Assembly (NCBI GenBank): GCA_021202155.1 | Contig: JAJQDP010000027.1 | Span: forward strand, 1 to 43,452 | Direction: 5' to 3' | Source: Oscillospiraceae bacterium | Lineage (GTDB): Bacteria > Bacillota > Clostridia > Oscillospirales > Ruminococcaceae | DNA: 43,452 nucleotides | Shown here: in pieces, positions 29,868 through 38,120 of the stretch | How the letters are laid out: each line of letters starts with the position of its first letter | Numbering within the stretch: the first letter of the stretch is position 1 | The notes under the pieces: model-generated | The model's input: only the letters and a program-made list of their open reading frames with translations | What the model was told of the DNA's origin: nothing | The model's database searches: none | Position numbers and translations under genes: made by a program

Positions 29868-31531
29868 TATCTGTGCCTCCTTCTTGCCCATACGACAATT
29901 CCGATTATTGCTGTAATTACCGGGATGACTCCGGCAAATGCGATATTAAGTCCGTTCTGGACAGACTCGCTGACTACAACTCCGCTCGACGAAATGGTCT
30001 TCGAGGTGATTGTGATACCCTCGGTCTTCTCGGTTATCTCGTTGATAAGGCTTATGAAGAAGTCTCCGTTATTGAACTGCGAGCTCGACATAAGAGTTGA
30101 TGCCAGCATCGTGTCAGAGCCGACAGCTATGACGTGTGTATAGCCGGAAATGTGGGTGTCCTGGTTCAGAACCTTGTAGACGCCCATCGCCACTGAATAG
30201 AAGCTTCCTCTTTCGGTAGCGTCGTCGGTTGACCAGTCGTCGGAGGTGTCATACATGTCCTTAAGGACTGCATTCTCAGAAGTCTGAACCAATATCTGGC
30301 AAGTGTAGTAGCCGTCGCCGTCGTCGAATCTTGTCGAAACAGCGCGTGAGTTCGGAACATAGAGCGAGAGATAGGGGTTGGCTATGTCGTCACTGTAGTC
30401 CTCAGAGACCATCGTCTGGAAGGTGTAGTTCTGATAGCCGGAGTAGTAGTTCGTGTCCGTCTCATAGATGACCTTGTACTCAACGGTCAAGCCGTACTTA
30501 TAGAGAAGTGCGTCTAAGTTCGGAGTCTCAGCCTGCTCAACGGAGGCGACGTAAATAATATCCTTTTCAAGCTGTCCGTTGTTGTTGAGCCAGGTTTCGA
30601 TCTTCGAGATTTCTGAGGTTGTATAGTCAATCTTCGGAGCGGGGATGATGATGAGGTCAACATCCTCGGGAATATCCTCAGTCTGGATGTTAATTTCCGT
30701 CAGGATATAGCCGTTCTTGTCAAGAAGGTCGGTAAGACCCGATACATCCGACTCATCCGCACCGGGATATGTGAGGGTTGCAACCGTTACCGGGTTTGCA
30801 TCGGTTACAGCCATGATGGCACTTGTCAGAGCCTGCTCGGCAATGGAACCGGTTATAAGCCCGTAGGTCTCGAACATTTCGTGTGTGTAAAGCGATCCGT
30901 AATAGTCGGCATATTGGCTCAGATAGCTCTCATAATCCTCGGCAACCTCGATTATATCTGTAAGCGATACAATCTTTACTCTTGTGTGGTCGCCGTCTGC
31001 AAGCTCAACTATGATGTCACCCGTCTCAAGTGACTGGGAATAGTTCGCGACAAAGTCGGGGTTGGAATTTAAATCCTTATAGGAAACGACTATAAGAGGA
31101 TTGTACTGGGTGTATTTGTCGAGGAGCTCCGAGCACTGAACCGCATAGTCGCTTACAGAGCGGTATTCGTCCTCAGTAGCCATAACGGTTATCGAAACCG
31201 CGACGTCAATTCCCTCAATATACTCAATGGTCTCATCAGAAATCGAGTAAATGCTGTCGGAGGTCAGGTCAATTGTAATCGGGAATCTGTCAAAGAGCAT
31301 TGTCATGACTATGTTCACGAGAACAACCGCCGCAACAAACAATACTGTCATCGCAGTCGCGAAAGAACCATGCCTGAGCTTGCGCTTGTTCAGGGGCTTT
31401 CTCTCGCGCTTCGGCTTGACTACCGTTCCTGCAACCGACTTTTTAGCTTTCTTCTCAGCCTTTTCTTCAGCCGCTTCTACTGCCGTAGCTTCCGTCTCCA
31501 CTACTTCGTTTTTCTTTTTTGTATCTTTCAT
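29867..31531 (-). CDS. GldG-like ABC transporter auxiliary protein
   Basis: A 554-residue protein. The N-terminus (1-55) is a very Lys/Glu/Ala-rich cytoplasmic tail; one membrane segment follows (about 60-82), then the extracellular ABC-auxiliary region starting DRFPITIDLTSDSIYSISDETIEYI, and a C-terminal membrane segment (about 525-546) ending WARRRHR. The family is named after GldG of Bacteroidota gliding, but relatives occur in many non-gliding bacteria, so the name does not imply motility. It sits 12 nt after the permease and overlaps the next gene by one base, so the four genes form one operon. Confidence 0.88.
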   Translation of the reverse strand: MKDTKKKNEVVETEATAVEAAEEKAEKKAKKSVAGTVVKPKRERKPLNKRKLRHGSFATAMTVLFVAAVVLVNIVMTMLFDRFPITIDLTSDSIYSISDETIEYIEGIDVAVSITVMATEDEYRSVSDYAVQCSELLDKYTQYNPLIVVSYKDLNSNPDFVANYSQSLETGDIIVELADGDHTRVKIVSLTDIIEVAEDYESYLSQYADYYGSLYTHEMFETYGLITGSIAEQALTSAIMAVTDANPVTVATLTYPGADESDVSGLTDLLDKNGYILTEINIQTEDIPEDVDLIIIPAPKIDYTTSEISKIETWLNNNGQLEKDIIYVASVEQAETPNLDALLYKYGLTVEYKVIYETDTNYYSGYQNYTFQTMVSEDYSDDIANPYLSLYVPNSRAVSTRFDDGDGYYTCQILVQTSENAVLKDMYDTSDDWSTDDATERGSFYSVAMGVYKVLNQDTHISGYTHVIAVGSDTMLASTLMSSSQFNNGDFFISLINEITEKTEGITITSKTISSSGVVVSESVQNGLNIAFAGVIPVITAIIGIVVWARRRHR

Positions 31532-31543
31532 GTCAGTCCCTCC

Positions 31544-32272
31544 TTAGCTCCAACGGCGTCTTTCAACAACACGGACGGTCAGGAACAGGAAGACGACCAC
31601 CATGCTTACAAAGAAGAGGACGTTTGAAAAGTCGAAAATTCCATAGGTGAAGTAAGAGTATCTTGAAAGAACAGACAGCTCATACAGGATATTTGAAATC
31701 CAGTTTACATTGATGATGGAAGCTATCGAAGAGATGAGATACATAACAAGTATTGCAGCGAATCCACCCACAGCGGCAATAAGCTGGTTCTCAGTAAGGG
31801 ACGAGACGAACATGCAGATTGCTATGAACGAAGCACCTATAAGCAGAAGCCCCAAAATCGTTCCCATGACCTCAAGCCAATGTACTTCCACAAAGAAATT
31901 GAGGACTATGGCATAGACAAACGTTGCCGCAACGCCCATCGCATAAACGCAGAATGCCGCCAAAAACTTTCCTACAACAAGCGAACCAAGGCTTATCGGA
32001 GCGGTGAGCAAGCACTGGTCGGTCTTGTTCCTCATTTCCTCTGACATCGTTCTCATAGTAAGTATAGGAATAAGAACCATCAGAACATAGAAGAGAAGAG
32101 TGAACATGGTAGACATGTCAGGGGTTAAGTAGAGAAGTCCGTCAAGTGAACTTGTCGATACGGCTGTTATCCCGAAAAGTACACCAGATGCGGCATAGAA
32201 TGCCGTTAAGAAGATATACCCTATCGGAGATTTGAAGTATGCACTGAATTCTCTTTTAAATATTGCATTCAT
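31544..32272 (-). CDS. ABC-2 type transporter permease (GldF-like)
   Basis: A 242-residue membrane protein with six predicted segments. It starts MNAIFKREFSAYFKSPIGYIFLTAFYAASGVLF, a typical N-terminus of ABC-2 permeases in GldF-type systems, and contains the conserved cytoplasmic RTMSEEMRNKTDQCLLTAPISLGSLVVGKFLAA stretch that contacts the ATPase. The start overlaps the ATPase stop by one base (TAATG). The substrate is unknown. Confidence 0.9.
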   Translation of the reverse strand: MNAIFKREFSAYFKSPIGYIFLTAFYAASGVLFGITAVSTSSLDGLLYLTPDMSTMFTLLFYVLMVLIPILTMRTMSEEMRNKTDQCLLTAPISLGSLVVGKFLAAFCVYAMGVAATFVYAIVLNFFVEVHWLEVMGTILGLLLIGASFIAICMFVSSLTENQLIAAVGGFAAILVMYLISSIASIINVNWISNILYELSVLSRYSYFTYGIFDFSNVLFFVSMVVVFLFLTVRVVERRRWS

Positions 32273-33279
32273 TACTTCTTCGCCTCCCCACTGTTACTAT
32301 TCACGTTGTCCATCGACTCCGCCTTCTGGTTGATGAACTCGTCGACGCTTTCGCCCATCGTGAGTCTTAAGAATATGTCCTCAAGAGTGAGCTCCGAGGG
32401 TCTTAGTCCCATGATGTACCAGTTTCGGGCTGAAAGTCTGCGGTTAAGTTCGCGCCTTATGTCCGTTCCCTCGACAGCCTCGATATTGTATTCCCAGACG
32501 CCCTTTTCGCGTTGCATGTCAGCAAGCACCGAAACAACTCCGGGAATCGCGCTTATAACCTTTATGACCTCGTCTCTTGAACCGTCGATACGTGCTATTA
32601 GCTTGTGGTCGGCGGTGAGAGTGTTCGAGAGGTTGTCTGCGGTGTCGTCCGCAATAATCTTTCCGCCATTTATAATTACAATCCTGTCGCAGACAGCCTG
32701 AACTTCGCTCAATATATGTGAACTGAGAATAACCGTGTGGTTCTTTCCAAGCTTCTTTATAAGCGTTCTTATCTCTATAATCTGCTTCGGGTCAAGACCG
32801 ACTGTCGGTTCGTCAAGGATAAGGACGTTCGGGTTTCCGACAAGTGCCTGCGCCAAGCCGACACGCTGTTTGTAGCCCTTTGAAAGGTTCTTGATGAGGC
32901 GGTCATAGACCTCCTCAATCTTGACAAGCTCGCATATTTCCTGCAGGTGAGTGTTCCGGGGAATCTTGCACCCCTTGAGCTCATACATGAAATTCAGGTA
33001 TTCTTTGACGGTCATATCAAGGTACAAGGGCGGGAACTCGGGAAGATAGCCAATCTCCTTCTTCGCAAGAAGCGGCTCCTCCAAAATTTCCTTTCCGTTG
33101 ATATACGCTTCCCCGCTTGTGGAGGAGAGATAGCCCGTCAGGATGTTCATTGTCGTGGATTTTCCTGCGCCGTTCGGTCCCAAGAAGCCTAAGATCTCAC
33201 CGTTGTGAGCTTCAAAGCTTATGTTGTCGACCGCCAATTTGTCGCCGTAGGATTTGCAAAGGTTTTTTACCTCAATCAT
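32272..33279 (-). CDS. ABC transporter ATP-binding protein (GldA/CcmA-like)
   Basis: A 335-residue cytoplasmic ATPase that drives the permease encoded next to it. Walker A GPNGAGKST (34-42), Q-loop region in EIGYLPEFPPLY, signature LSKGYKQRVGLAQAL (about 138-152), Walker B VLILDEPTVGLDP and the H-loop in ILSSHILSEV. A C-terminal region of about 100 residues beyond the nucleotide-binding domain is typical of this exporter subfamily. First gene of the four-gene unit; palindromic sites lie 35-70 nt upstream. Confidence 0.93.
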   Translation of the reverse strand: MIEVKNLCKSYGDKLAVDNISFEAHNGEILGFLGPNGAGKSTTMNILTGYLSSTSGEAYINGKEILEEPLLAKKEIGYLPEFPPLYLDMTVKEYLNFMYELKGCKIPRNTHLQEICELVKIEEVYDRLIKNLSKGYKQRVGLAQALVGNPNVLILDEPTVGLDPKQIIEIRTLIKKLGKNHTVILSSHILSEVQAVCDRIVIINGGKIIADDTADNLSNTLTADHKLIARIDGSRDEVIKVISAIPGVVSVLADMQREKGVWEYNIEAVEGTDIRRELNRRLSARNWYIMGLRPSELTLEDIFLRLTMGESVDEFINQKAESMDNVNSNSGEAKK

Positions 33280-33313
33280 CGGGTATTACGTCCTTTCCGG
33301 TAAATTCCGATAT

Positions 33314-33348
33314 ATGTCTTAGACATTGTACACCGTTTTTGTGTACAC
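33314..33348 (-). promoter_or_regulatory. Palindromes upstream of the ABC operon
   Basis: A perfect palindrome ATGTCT-T-AGACAT (33314-33326), followed by two direct TGTACAC copies spaced 15 bp (33327-33333 and 33342-33348); the second forms the palindrome GTGTACAC. TACAAT on the minus strand inside the first copy could be a -10 box, but I see no matching -35. Candidate operator for the ABC system. Confidence 0.5.
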
Positions 33349-33375
33349 TCTGTGACCCTTTGAAGAAATACAACA

Positions 33376-34827
33376 CTATCCAAGCATTTCAAGCGAACAA
33401 TGGATTCTCTTTATGGTCTCATCTTTGCCGATGATTTCCGCAATCTCGAATGCGCCGCCTGGAGTGAACTGCTTGCCGCTGATGGCGACTCTCAAAGACC
33501 AGAGTACATATCCGTTCTTGACTCCCATCTCAGCGATGAGCTCAAAAAGCTTGTCGTGAAGATTCTGATAGTTCCACTCGCTCTCGTCGATGGCTTTTAG
33601 AACAGGAAGAGCCTTTGTCAGGGCGTCTATAGCGGTTTCTCTGTTGGTCTTCATCTTCTTGTTCTCATAAAGAGCCAAATCGTAATCAGGCATCTCGTCG
33701 ATAAAGTCGACCTGCTCGGGAATTTCGGAGAAGACCTCGGTGCGGTTCTGGAGCAGTGCCGCAATCTTCGCGATGTCGACATCTTTCTTGACAACCTGTC
33801 CGATATAAGGCTCAGCATACTCGGCGAACTTCTCGGGAGTGAGCGCACGGATATATTCGCCGTTGATGGCTCTTAATTTCAGCGGGTCAAAGATAGCCGG
33901 AGACTTTGAAAGCCCGTCAATCTCAAACTCTTCGATGAGCTCGGGAAGCGAGAATATCTCCCTCTCGCCCTTCGGAGCCCAGCCGAGGAGTGCGATATAG
34001 TTGATGATAGCCTCGCTCAAATATCCCTTCGATACCAAGTCCTCGAATGACGCGTCGCCGTTACGCTTGGAAAGCTTGTTGTGCTTGTCCTTCATGATAG
34101 GTGCGACGTGGATATACTTCGGAACATCCCAGCCAAATGCCTCATAGAGAAGGTTATATTTCGGAGCGGAAGCAAGATACTCGTTGCCTCTTACAACATG
34201 GGTGATTCCCATCAGATGGTCATCGACGACGTTTGCAAAGTTATAGGTCGGCATTCCGTCAGCCTTGAGAAGAATCTGGTCATCCAAAGTCGAATTCTCG
34301 ACGGTTATGTCGCCGAAAAGCTCGTCGTGGAAGGTGGTTGTTCCTTCAAGGGGAATCTTCTGGCGGATGACATAGGGTGTTCCGGCGTCTAACTTTGCCT
34401 GAATCTCTTCTTTGGATAAGTTGCGGCAATGCCTGTCATACATCGGGCTTATTCCCGCCGCTTCCTGGACGGCTTTCAATTCTGTCAGCCTGTCCTTGTC
34501 GCAGAAGCAGTAGTATGCCCCGCCCTTCTCGACCAGCTCAAGAGCGTATTTCTTGAATATCCCCATCCTTTCCGACTGGACATAAGGTCCATAGTCGCCC
34601 CCGACGTCGGGACCCTCGTCCCAGTTGAGACCGACTGCCTTGAGTGTGCGATAAATGGTGTCGACTGCACCCTCGACATATCTCTCCTGGTCGGTATCTT
34701 CGATTCTTAAGATAAACTTTCCGCCATACTTCTTGGCTATGATGTAGGTATAAAGTGCAGTTCTCAAGTTGCCTATATGCATATAGCCGGTTGGTGATGG
34801 TGCAAACCTCGTTCTTACTTCACTCAT
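33376..34827 (-). CDS. gltX: Glutamyl-tRNA synthetase
   Basis: Charges tRNA-Glu, and in many Firmicutes also tRNA-Gln in the indirect pathway. It has 483 residues, normal for the family. Class I motifs: [18 protein letters not shown] (HIGH-type, about 7-24) and KLSKRNG (KMSKS-type, about 252-258). The zinc-site region [10 protein letters not shown]...DRHCRNL is present. It has only a weak ribosome site and follows ribF by 23 nt, with a small palindrome between them, so it is probably the last gene of the rimP-gltX series. Confidence 0.97.
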   Translation of the reverse strand: MSEVRTRFAPSPTGYMHIGNLRTALYTYIIAKKYGGKFILRIEDTDQERYVEGAVDTIYRTLKAVGLNWDEGPDVGGDYGPYVQSERMGIFKKYALELVEKGGAYYCFCDKDRLTELKAVQEAAGISPMYDRHCRNLSKEEIQAKLDAGTPYVIRQKIPLEGTTTFHDELFGDITVENSTLDDQILLKADGMPTYNFANVVDDHLMGITHVVRGNEYLASAPKYNLLYEAFGWDVPKYIHVAPIMKDKHNKLSKRNGDASFEDLVSKGYLSEAIINYIALLGWAPKGEREIFSLPELIEEFEIDGLSKSPAIFDPLKLRAINGEYIRALTPEKFAEYAEPYIGQVVKKDVDIAKIAALLQNRTEVFSEIPEQVDFIDEMPDYDLALYENKKMKTNRETAIDALTKALPVLKAIDESEWNYQNLHDKLFELIAEMGVKNGYVLWSLRVAISGKQFTPGGAFEIAEIIGKDETIKRIHCSLEMLG

Positions 34828-34836
34828 TTTCAGGTT

Positions 34837-34856
34837 GACTGATTAAAAAATCAGTC
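34837..34856. other. Perfect palindrome at the ribF-gltX junction
   Basis: GACTGATT, AAAA, AATCAGTC: 8-bp arms with a 4-nt centre, containing the ribF stop codon. No T run follows, so it is more likely a regulatory or processing hairpin than a terminator. Confidence 0.5.
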
Positions 34857-35723
34857 TTCCTCCCTTCTTTTGTCTATGTCTTTATTGATAGTGGCAGTGA
34901 GTTCCCCGACCGACGAAAATCTCTTTTCGTCGCGATAGAACCTTTTAAGCTCCACTTTTATATCCTTGCCATAAAGGTCGCCGACATCGCCCAAAATGTG
35001 CGTTTCGAGACCTATAACTCCCGAATCGCTGACAGTCGGCTTGACTCCTACATTTGAAATGCCCTTGAACTTTTCGCCGGTCGATGTAACAGTCACGTCG
35101 CTCGAATAAACTCCGAACCTCGGCACAACCTTTTTCGGCGTGAGAGGGATATTGACTGTCCTGATTCCCATCTCCCGACCCATGCTCATTCCGTGGGTGA
35201 CCAAGCCCTCGAAAAAGTACTTGTACCCAAGAAGTTCGTCCGCCTCCGCCATTTCGCCATTCTCAATCAGGCTTCTTATCCTCGTTGTCGAGACAGTTTC
35301 GCCGCCATGGTGAATTAGGCTCACGATTTCGGCTTTCATGCCTGAGCTTTCGCAAAGACTCTTAAGAAGCCCTGCATCTCCCGCGGCATTCTTCCCGAAC
35401 CGGAAATTCTCGCCGCAGAGGACGACGTCAGCATTGAACTCGCCTTCAAGCGTTCCCTTCACGAAATCCTCCGGGCTTGTGTCCCGGACTTCGGGAAAGC
35501 TTGCAAAAATAACTTTATCCGCGCCATATTCAAGTAGCTTCTGCTCTTTTTCTCTATCCGTCAGGACAAAGCTCCGATGCCCTTTTGTGTCAACCTCGCC
35601 AAAGCGGAAGGTGTATACTATCTTTTCGTCTGCGCCGGTGTCCCGAAGAGCCCGGAGAGCCGCCTGATGTCCGATGTGTACTCCGTCAAAGAGCCCAAGG
35701 AGCACCGCCCTTTTAACTTTCAT
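34851..35723 (-). CDS. ribF: Bifunctional riboflavin kinase / FAD synthetase
   Basis: Makes FMN from riboflavin and FAD from FMN. It has 290 residues from the ATG at 35723; a GTG at 35738 that overlaps the truB stop (GTGA) is an alternative start giving five more residues. The N-terminal FAD synthetase nucleotidyltransferase has LGLFDGVHIGHQAALR; the kinase domain begins near YFFEGLVTHGMSMGREMGIRTVNIPL and continues with the YGVYS-type VPRFGVYSSDV and GISNVGVKPTV. Length and two-domain order are normal. Linked closely to truB, as in many Firmicutes. Confidence 0.94.
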   Translation of the reverse strand: MKVKRAVLLGLFDGVHIGHQAALRALRDTGADEKIVYTFRFGEVDTKGHRSFVLTDREKEQKLLEYGADKVIFASFPEVRDTSPEDFVKGTLEGEFNADVVLCGENFRFGKNAAGDAGLLKSLCESSGMKAEIVSLIHHGGETVSTTRIRSLIENGEMAEADELLGYKYFFEGLVTHGMSMGREMGIRTVNIPLTPKKVVPRFGVYSSDVTVTSTGEKFKGISNVGVKPTVSDSGVIGLETHILGDVGDLYGKDIKVELKRFYRDEKRFSSVGELTATINKDIDKRREED

Positions 35724-35734
35724 CTCTATACTAA

Positions 35735-36640
35735 TCACCAGAAATTCTTTACTATTCTGATTTCGCCGTTATTAACGCGGCATAAGCCTAAAAATTCGTC
35801 CCCGTAGATTCTGAACGTTTCGCCCTCGGTAGCTCCCTTGACACGCTTAGCGTCAAGCCTGACGCCGTTTTTATACATCCGGGTCTGCGCCTCCGAAAGC
35901 CGGAGCTCACGATAGCACTCAAAAAGCTTGTCGGTGGGAATAATCCTCTCAGTTGCAACTTCCAAAGCGTTTTCGCAGGCTCTAAGCTCTTCAAGAGGAA
36001 TACAATCATCAATCTTAAAGCCGTGCGCCGAGATTCTTCTCAGAGCCGTCATACATCCGCCAACACCTAAGCTATCGCCCAAGTCGCTGATGAGAGTCCT
36101 GATGTACGTACCCTTGGAGCAGGAAACAAGAAGTGTGCCCGTTCTGGTCTTTTCATCATAGGCTTCCAGACTAAGCTCGAAAACCGTGATTTCCCTCGGC
36201 TTCCTCTCAACGCTGACTCCCTGCCGGGCGAGCTCATAAAGCCTCTTTCCCCCGACAGACACAGCCGAATACATCGGCGGAAGCTGTGAGATATTCCCCC
36301 GAAACTGCGGGAGCTTTCCCAAAATCTCAGCTTCTGAGACCGGCTTGTCGCACTCAGAGAGAACCGTTCCGGTAATATCCTGTGTGTCGGTGGACTTGCC
36401 CAAGACGAAATCGGCTCGATATGACTTTTCATCAATCGGGAGAATGTCCGAAGCCCCCGTCGCCTTGCCGACAAGAACCGGGAGTACCCCGGTCGCCATC
36501 GGATCAAGTGTCCCGGTATGCCCGAGCCTTTTCTCGTGAAGAAGACCTCGCAAAACTGCGATAACATCAAAAGATGTGTACCCCGAGGGCTTGTCTATAA
36601 GGATTACTCCACTCAGCATTGGCAACAATGCTGTGGTCAC
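35735..36640 (-). CDS. truB: tRNA pseudouridine-55 synthase
   Basis: Forms pseudouridine 55 in the T-loop of tRNAs. It has 301 residues from a GTG that overlaps the nrnA stop (GTGA), with AAGGAAG 5 nt upstream, so translation is probably coupled. Catalytic aspartate in GHTGTLDPMATGVLP (about 41-55), then KSYRADFVLGKSTDTQDITG and the YSAVSVGGKRLYELAR motif; C-terminal PUA-like part. Normal length. Confidence 0.96.
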   Translation of the reverse strand: MTTALLPMLSGVILIDKPSGYTSFDVIAVLRGLLHEKRLGHTGTLDPMATGVLPVLVGKATGASDILPIDEKSYRADFVLGKSTDTQDITGTVLSECDKPVSEAEILGKLPQFRGNISQLPPMYSAVSVGGKRLYELARQGVSVERKPREITVFELSLEAYDEKTRTGTLLVSCSKGTYIRTLISDLGDSLGVGGCMTALRRISAHGFKIDDCIPLEELRACENALEVATERIIPTDKLFECYRELRLSEAQTRMYKNGVRLDAKRVKGATEGETFRIYGDEFLGLCRVNNGEIRIVKNFW

Positions 36641-37587
36641 AGATACTTCCTTGTGACTTCAAGAATCCGGGCGTATATTTCCCTCATCTTGCCTTCGATG
36701 GTGCAACCGGCGGCTCTTAAGTGTCCGCCACCGCCAAACTCTCCGCAGATAGCCGCGGCATCGGCATCGGTAGTTCTTAAAGAAACCTTAAAGGTGTTCT
36801 CAACCTGCTTCAGGGTATAGCCGAAACGTACTCCCTCAATCGTGAGAGGAATCTGCGCGAAAGCGTCAAGCTCACTTCTGTCAATATGGAAATCGCTGAT
36901 AGCCTGGTTAGTGATGGTCATGAAGCCAATCTGACCGTCCTCAAAGAATCGCATGTCGCTTATAAGCCTCTGCTCGGCAAGGACTCTGTTACGCGACTTG
37001 ATGTCAAACATTTTGCGGTTGATGTGCTCGAAATCGACGCCCATCTCCATAAGCTTTGCCGCCGCGATGTGTGCCGCCGGGGTGGTGTTCTGGAACTTGA
37101 AGCAACCGGTATCGGTCGCAAGACCTGTATACAGATTCGTAGCAATCGGGAGAGTTATATCCGCTCCCATATGCGTGAGGAGCTCGAAAATAATAAGGCA
37201 AGCCGCAGAGGAGGAAGCGTCAACATAGGACTTCTTTGCAAAGAACCTGTTTGAACCGTGGTGGTCAATGCAGAGGTCAATCTTGTCCGCATAGCTCTCA
37301 AGCTCGTCGCCCAGGAGGGATGTGTCGGAGATGTCGACCGAGATGACGAACTTCTCCTCGAACTCCTCCGGCTGATAGTCAAGGGTCATGAAGTCATATC
37401 TGTCCGGGAAGCCGTCAGAGTTGACGACATTTGCATGTTTGCCAAGTGATCTCAAATAGAGGCAAAGACCCATTCCCGCACCGATGCAGTCGCCGTCCGG
37501 GCTCTTGTGGGTGAGAATGGTGACGTTGTCGCACTCGCGAAGTATTTCTGCTACCTCATCGTAGCTTGTAAGCCTTATATTTTCCAT
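36637..37587 (-). CDS. nrnA: DHH-family phosphoesterase (NrnA-like)
   Basis: Degrades nanoRNAs and, in many Firmicutes, pAp or c-di-AMP products; manganese-dependent. It has 316 residues from the ATG at 37587, with GGAGG 8 nt upstream; 25 codons upstream in frame lie inside rbfA. DHH domain: HKSPDGDCIGAGMGL, FVISVDISDTS and LCIDHHGSNRFF (the DHH motif). DHHA1 domain: GGGGHLRAAGCTIEG near the C-terminus. The order rbfA-nrnA-truB is typical. Which substrate matters in this organism is not visible. Confidence 0.93.
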   Translation of the reverse strand: MENIRLTSYDEVAEILRECDNVTILTHKSPDGDCIGAGMGLCLYLRSLGKHANVVNSDGFPDRYDFMTLDYQPEEFEEKFVISVDISDTSLLGDELESYADKIDLCIDHHGSNRFFAKKSYVDASSSAACLIIFELLTHMGADITLPIATNLYTGLATDTGCFKFQNTTPAAHIAAAKLMEMGVDFEHINRKMFDIKSRNRVLAEQRLISDMRFFEDGQIGFMTITNQAISDFHIDRSELDAFAQIPLTIEGVRFGYTLKQVENTFKVSLRTTDADAAAICGEFGGGGHLRAAGCTIEGKMREIYARILEVTRKYL

Positions 37588-37588
37588 G

Positions 37589-37942
37589 TCAGTCCTCCTT
37601 GATGTCCATTTCCCGCAAAAGCCTGGAAATGTGTGCGGAATATTCGCTCGAATCGTCCGCAATAAACTTGAGCTCAGGAGCCTTTCTTATGTGGAGACTG
37701 TCGGAGATTCTGCGCTTAATCATCCCCGAAGCACTCTCCAAGCCCTTTACGGCTTCCTTGGCTTCTTCTATACCGTTTAAACTTGAAACATAAATTCTTG
37801 CACTTGACCGGTCTCTTGTGACCTCGCATCTTACAACAGTGAGCATTCTGTCTTTGATTCTGGGATCTTTCAGCTCCCCAAGCATAGTGCTCACTATCCT
37901 CTGCAGATCAGACGAAAACCGCTCGGATTTGTGGTCGGGCAT
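37589..37942 (-). CDS. rbfA: Ribosome-binding factor A
   Basis: Binds the 30S subunit during late maturation of 16S rRNA. It has 117 residues from the ATG at 37942, with AGGAGGT 5 nt upstream; the longer frame upstream runs through element A13. Conserved MPDHKSERFSSDLQRIVSTMLGELKDPRI, VTRDRSSARIYVS and the C-terminal PELKFIADDSSEYSAHISRLL with the KH-like fold. One base separates its stop from the nrnA start. Confidence 0.95.
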   Translation of the reverse strand: MPDHKSERFSSDLQRIVSTMLGELKDPRIKDRMLTVVRCEVTRDRSSARIYVSSLNGIEEAKEAVKGLESASGMIKRRISDSLHIRKAPELKFIADDSSEYSAHISRLLREMDIKED

Positions 37943-37954
37943 TTTGTACCTCCT

Positions 37955-38120
37955 AAACCCCTCAGTCAGCCACTTCGTGGCTACCAGCTCCACTTTCAGG
38001 GGAGCCTATTTATATTCTCTCGAAAGCCTTGCGTGAGGCAGTTATAGCCTCCCTCTGAAATGAAGTTCGCAAGCGAACTTCCGAGGGGGACCGCCGCCGA
38101 AGGCGGTGGTGGAGGGGTTA
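37955..38120. repeat. Family A palindromic element (A13) at the infB stop
   Basis: CCCCTCAGTCAGCCAC/GTGGCTAC, CTCCACTT-AGGGGAGCC, core TTCTCTCGAAAGCC to GAGGCAGTTATAG, CCTCCCTC...GAAGTTCGC/GCGAACTTC...GAGGG and ACCGCC/GGCGGTGGT-GGAGGGGTT. Its right end provides the last bases of the infB stop codon TAA. Confidence 0.85.

Noticed and set aside
28380-33279. Gliding motility operon
   Set aside because: Only the GldA/F/G-type ABC parts and DUF4340 are present; none of the other gliding or type IX secretion genes are here and the host is a firmicute.
34837-34856. Terminator between ribF and gltX
   Set aside because: It is a perfect hairpin, but the T run is in the loop and not after the stem, so I list it as a palindrome only.
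37943-37993. Longer N-terminus of RbfA
   Set aside because: It reads through the start of element A13; AGGAGGT directly precedes the ATG at 37942.
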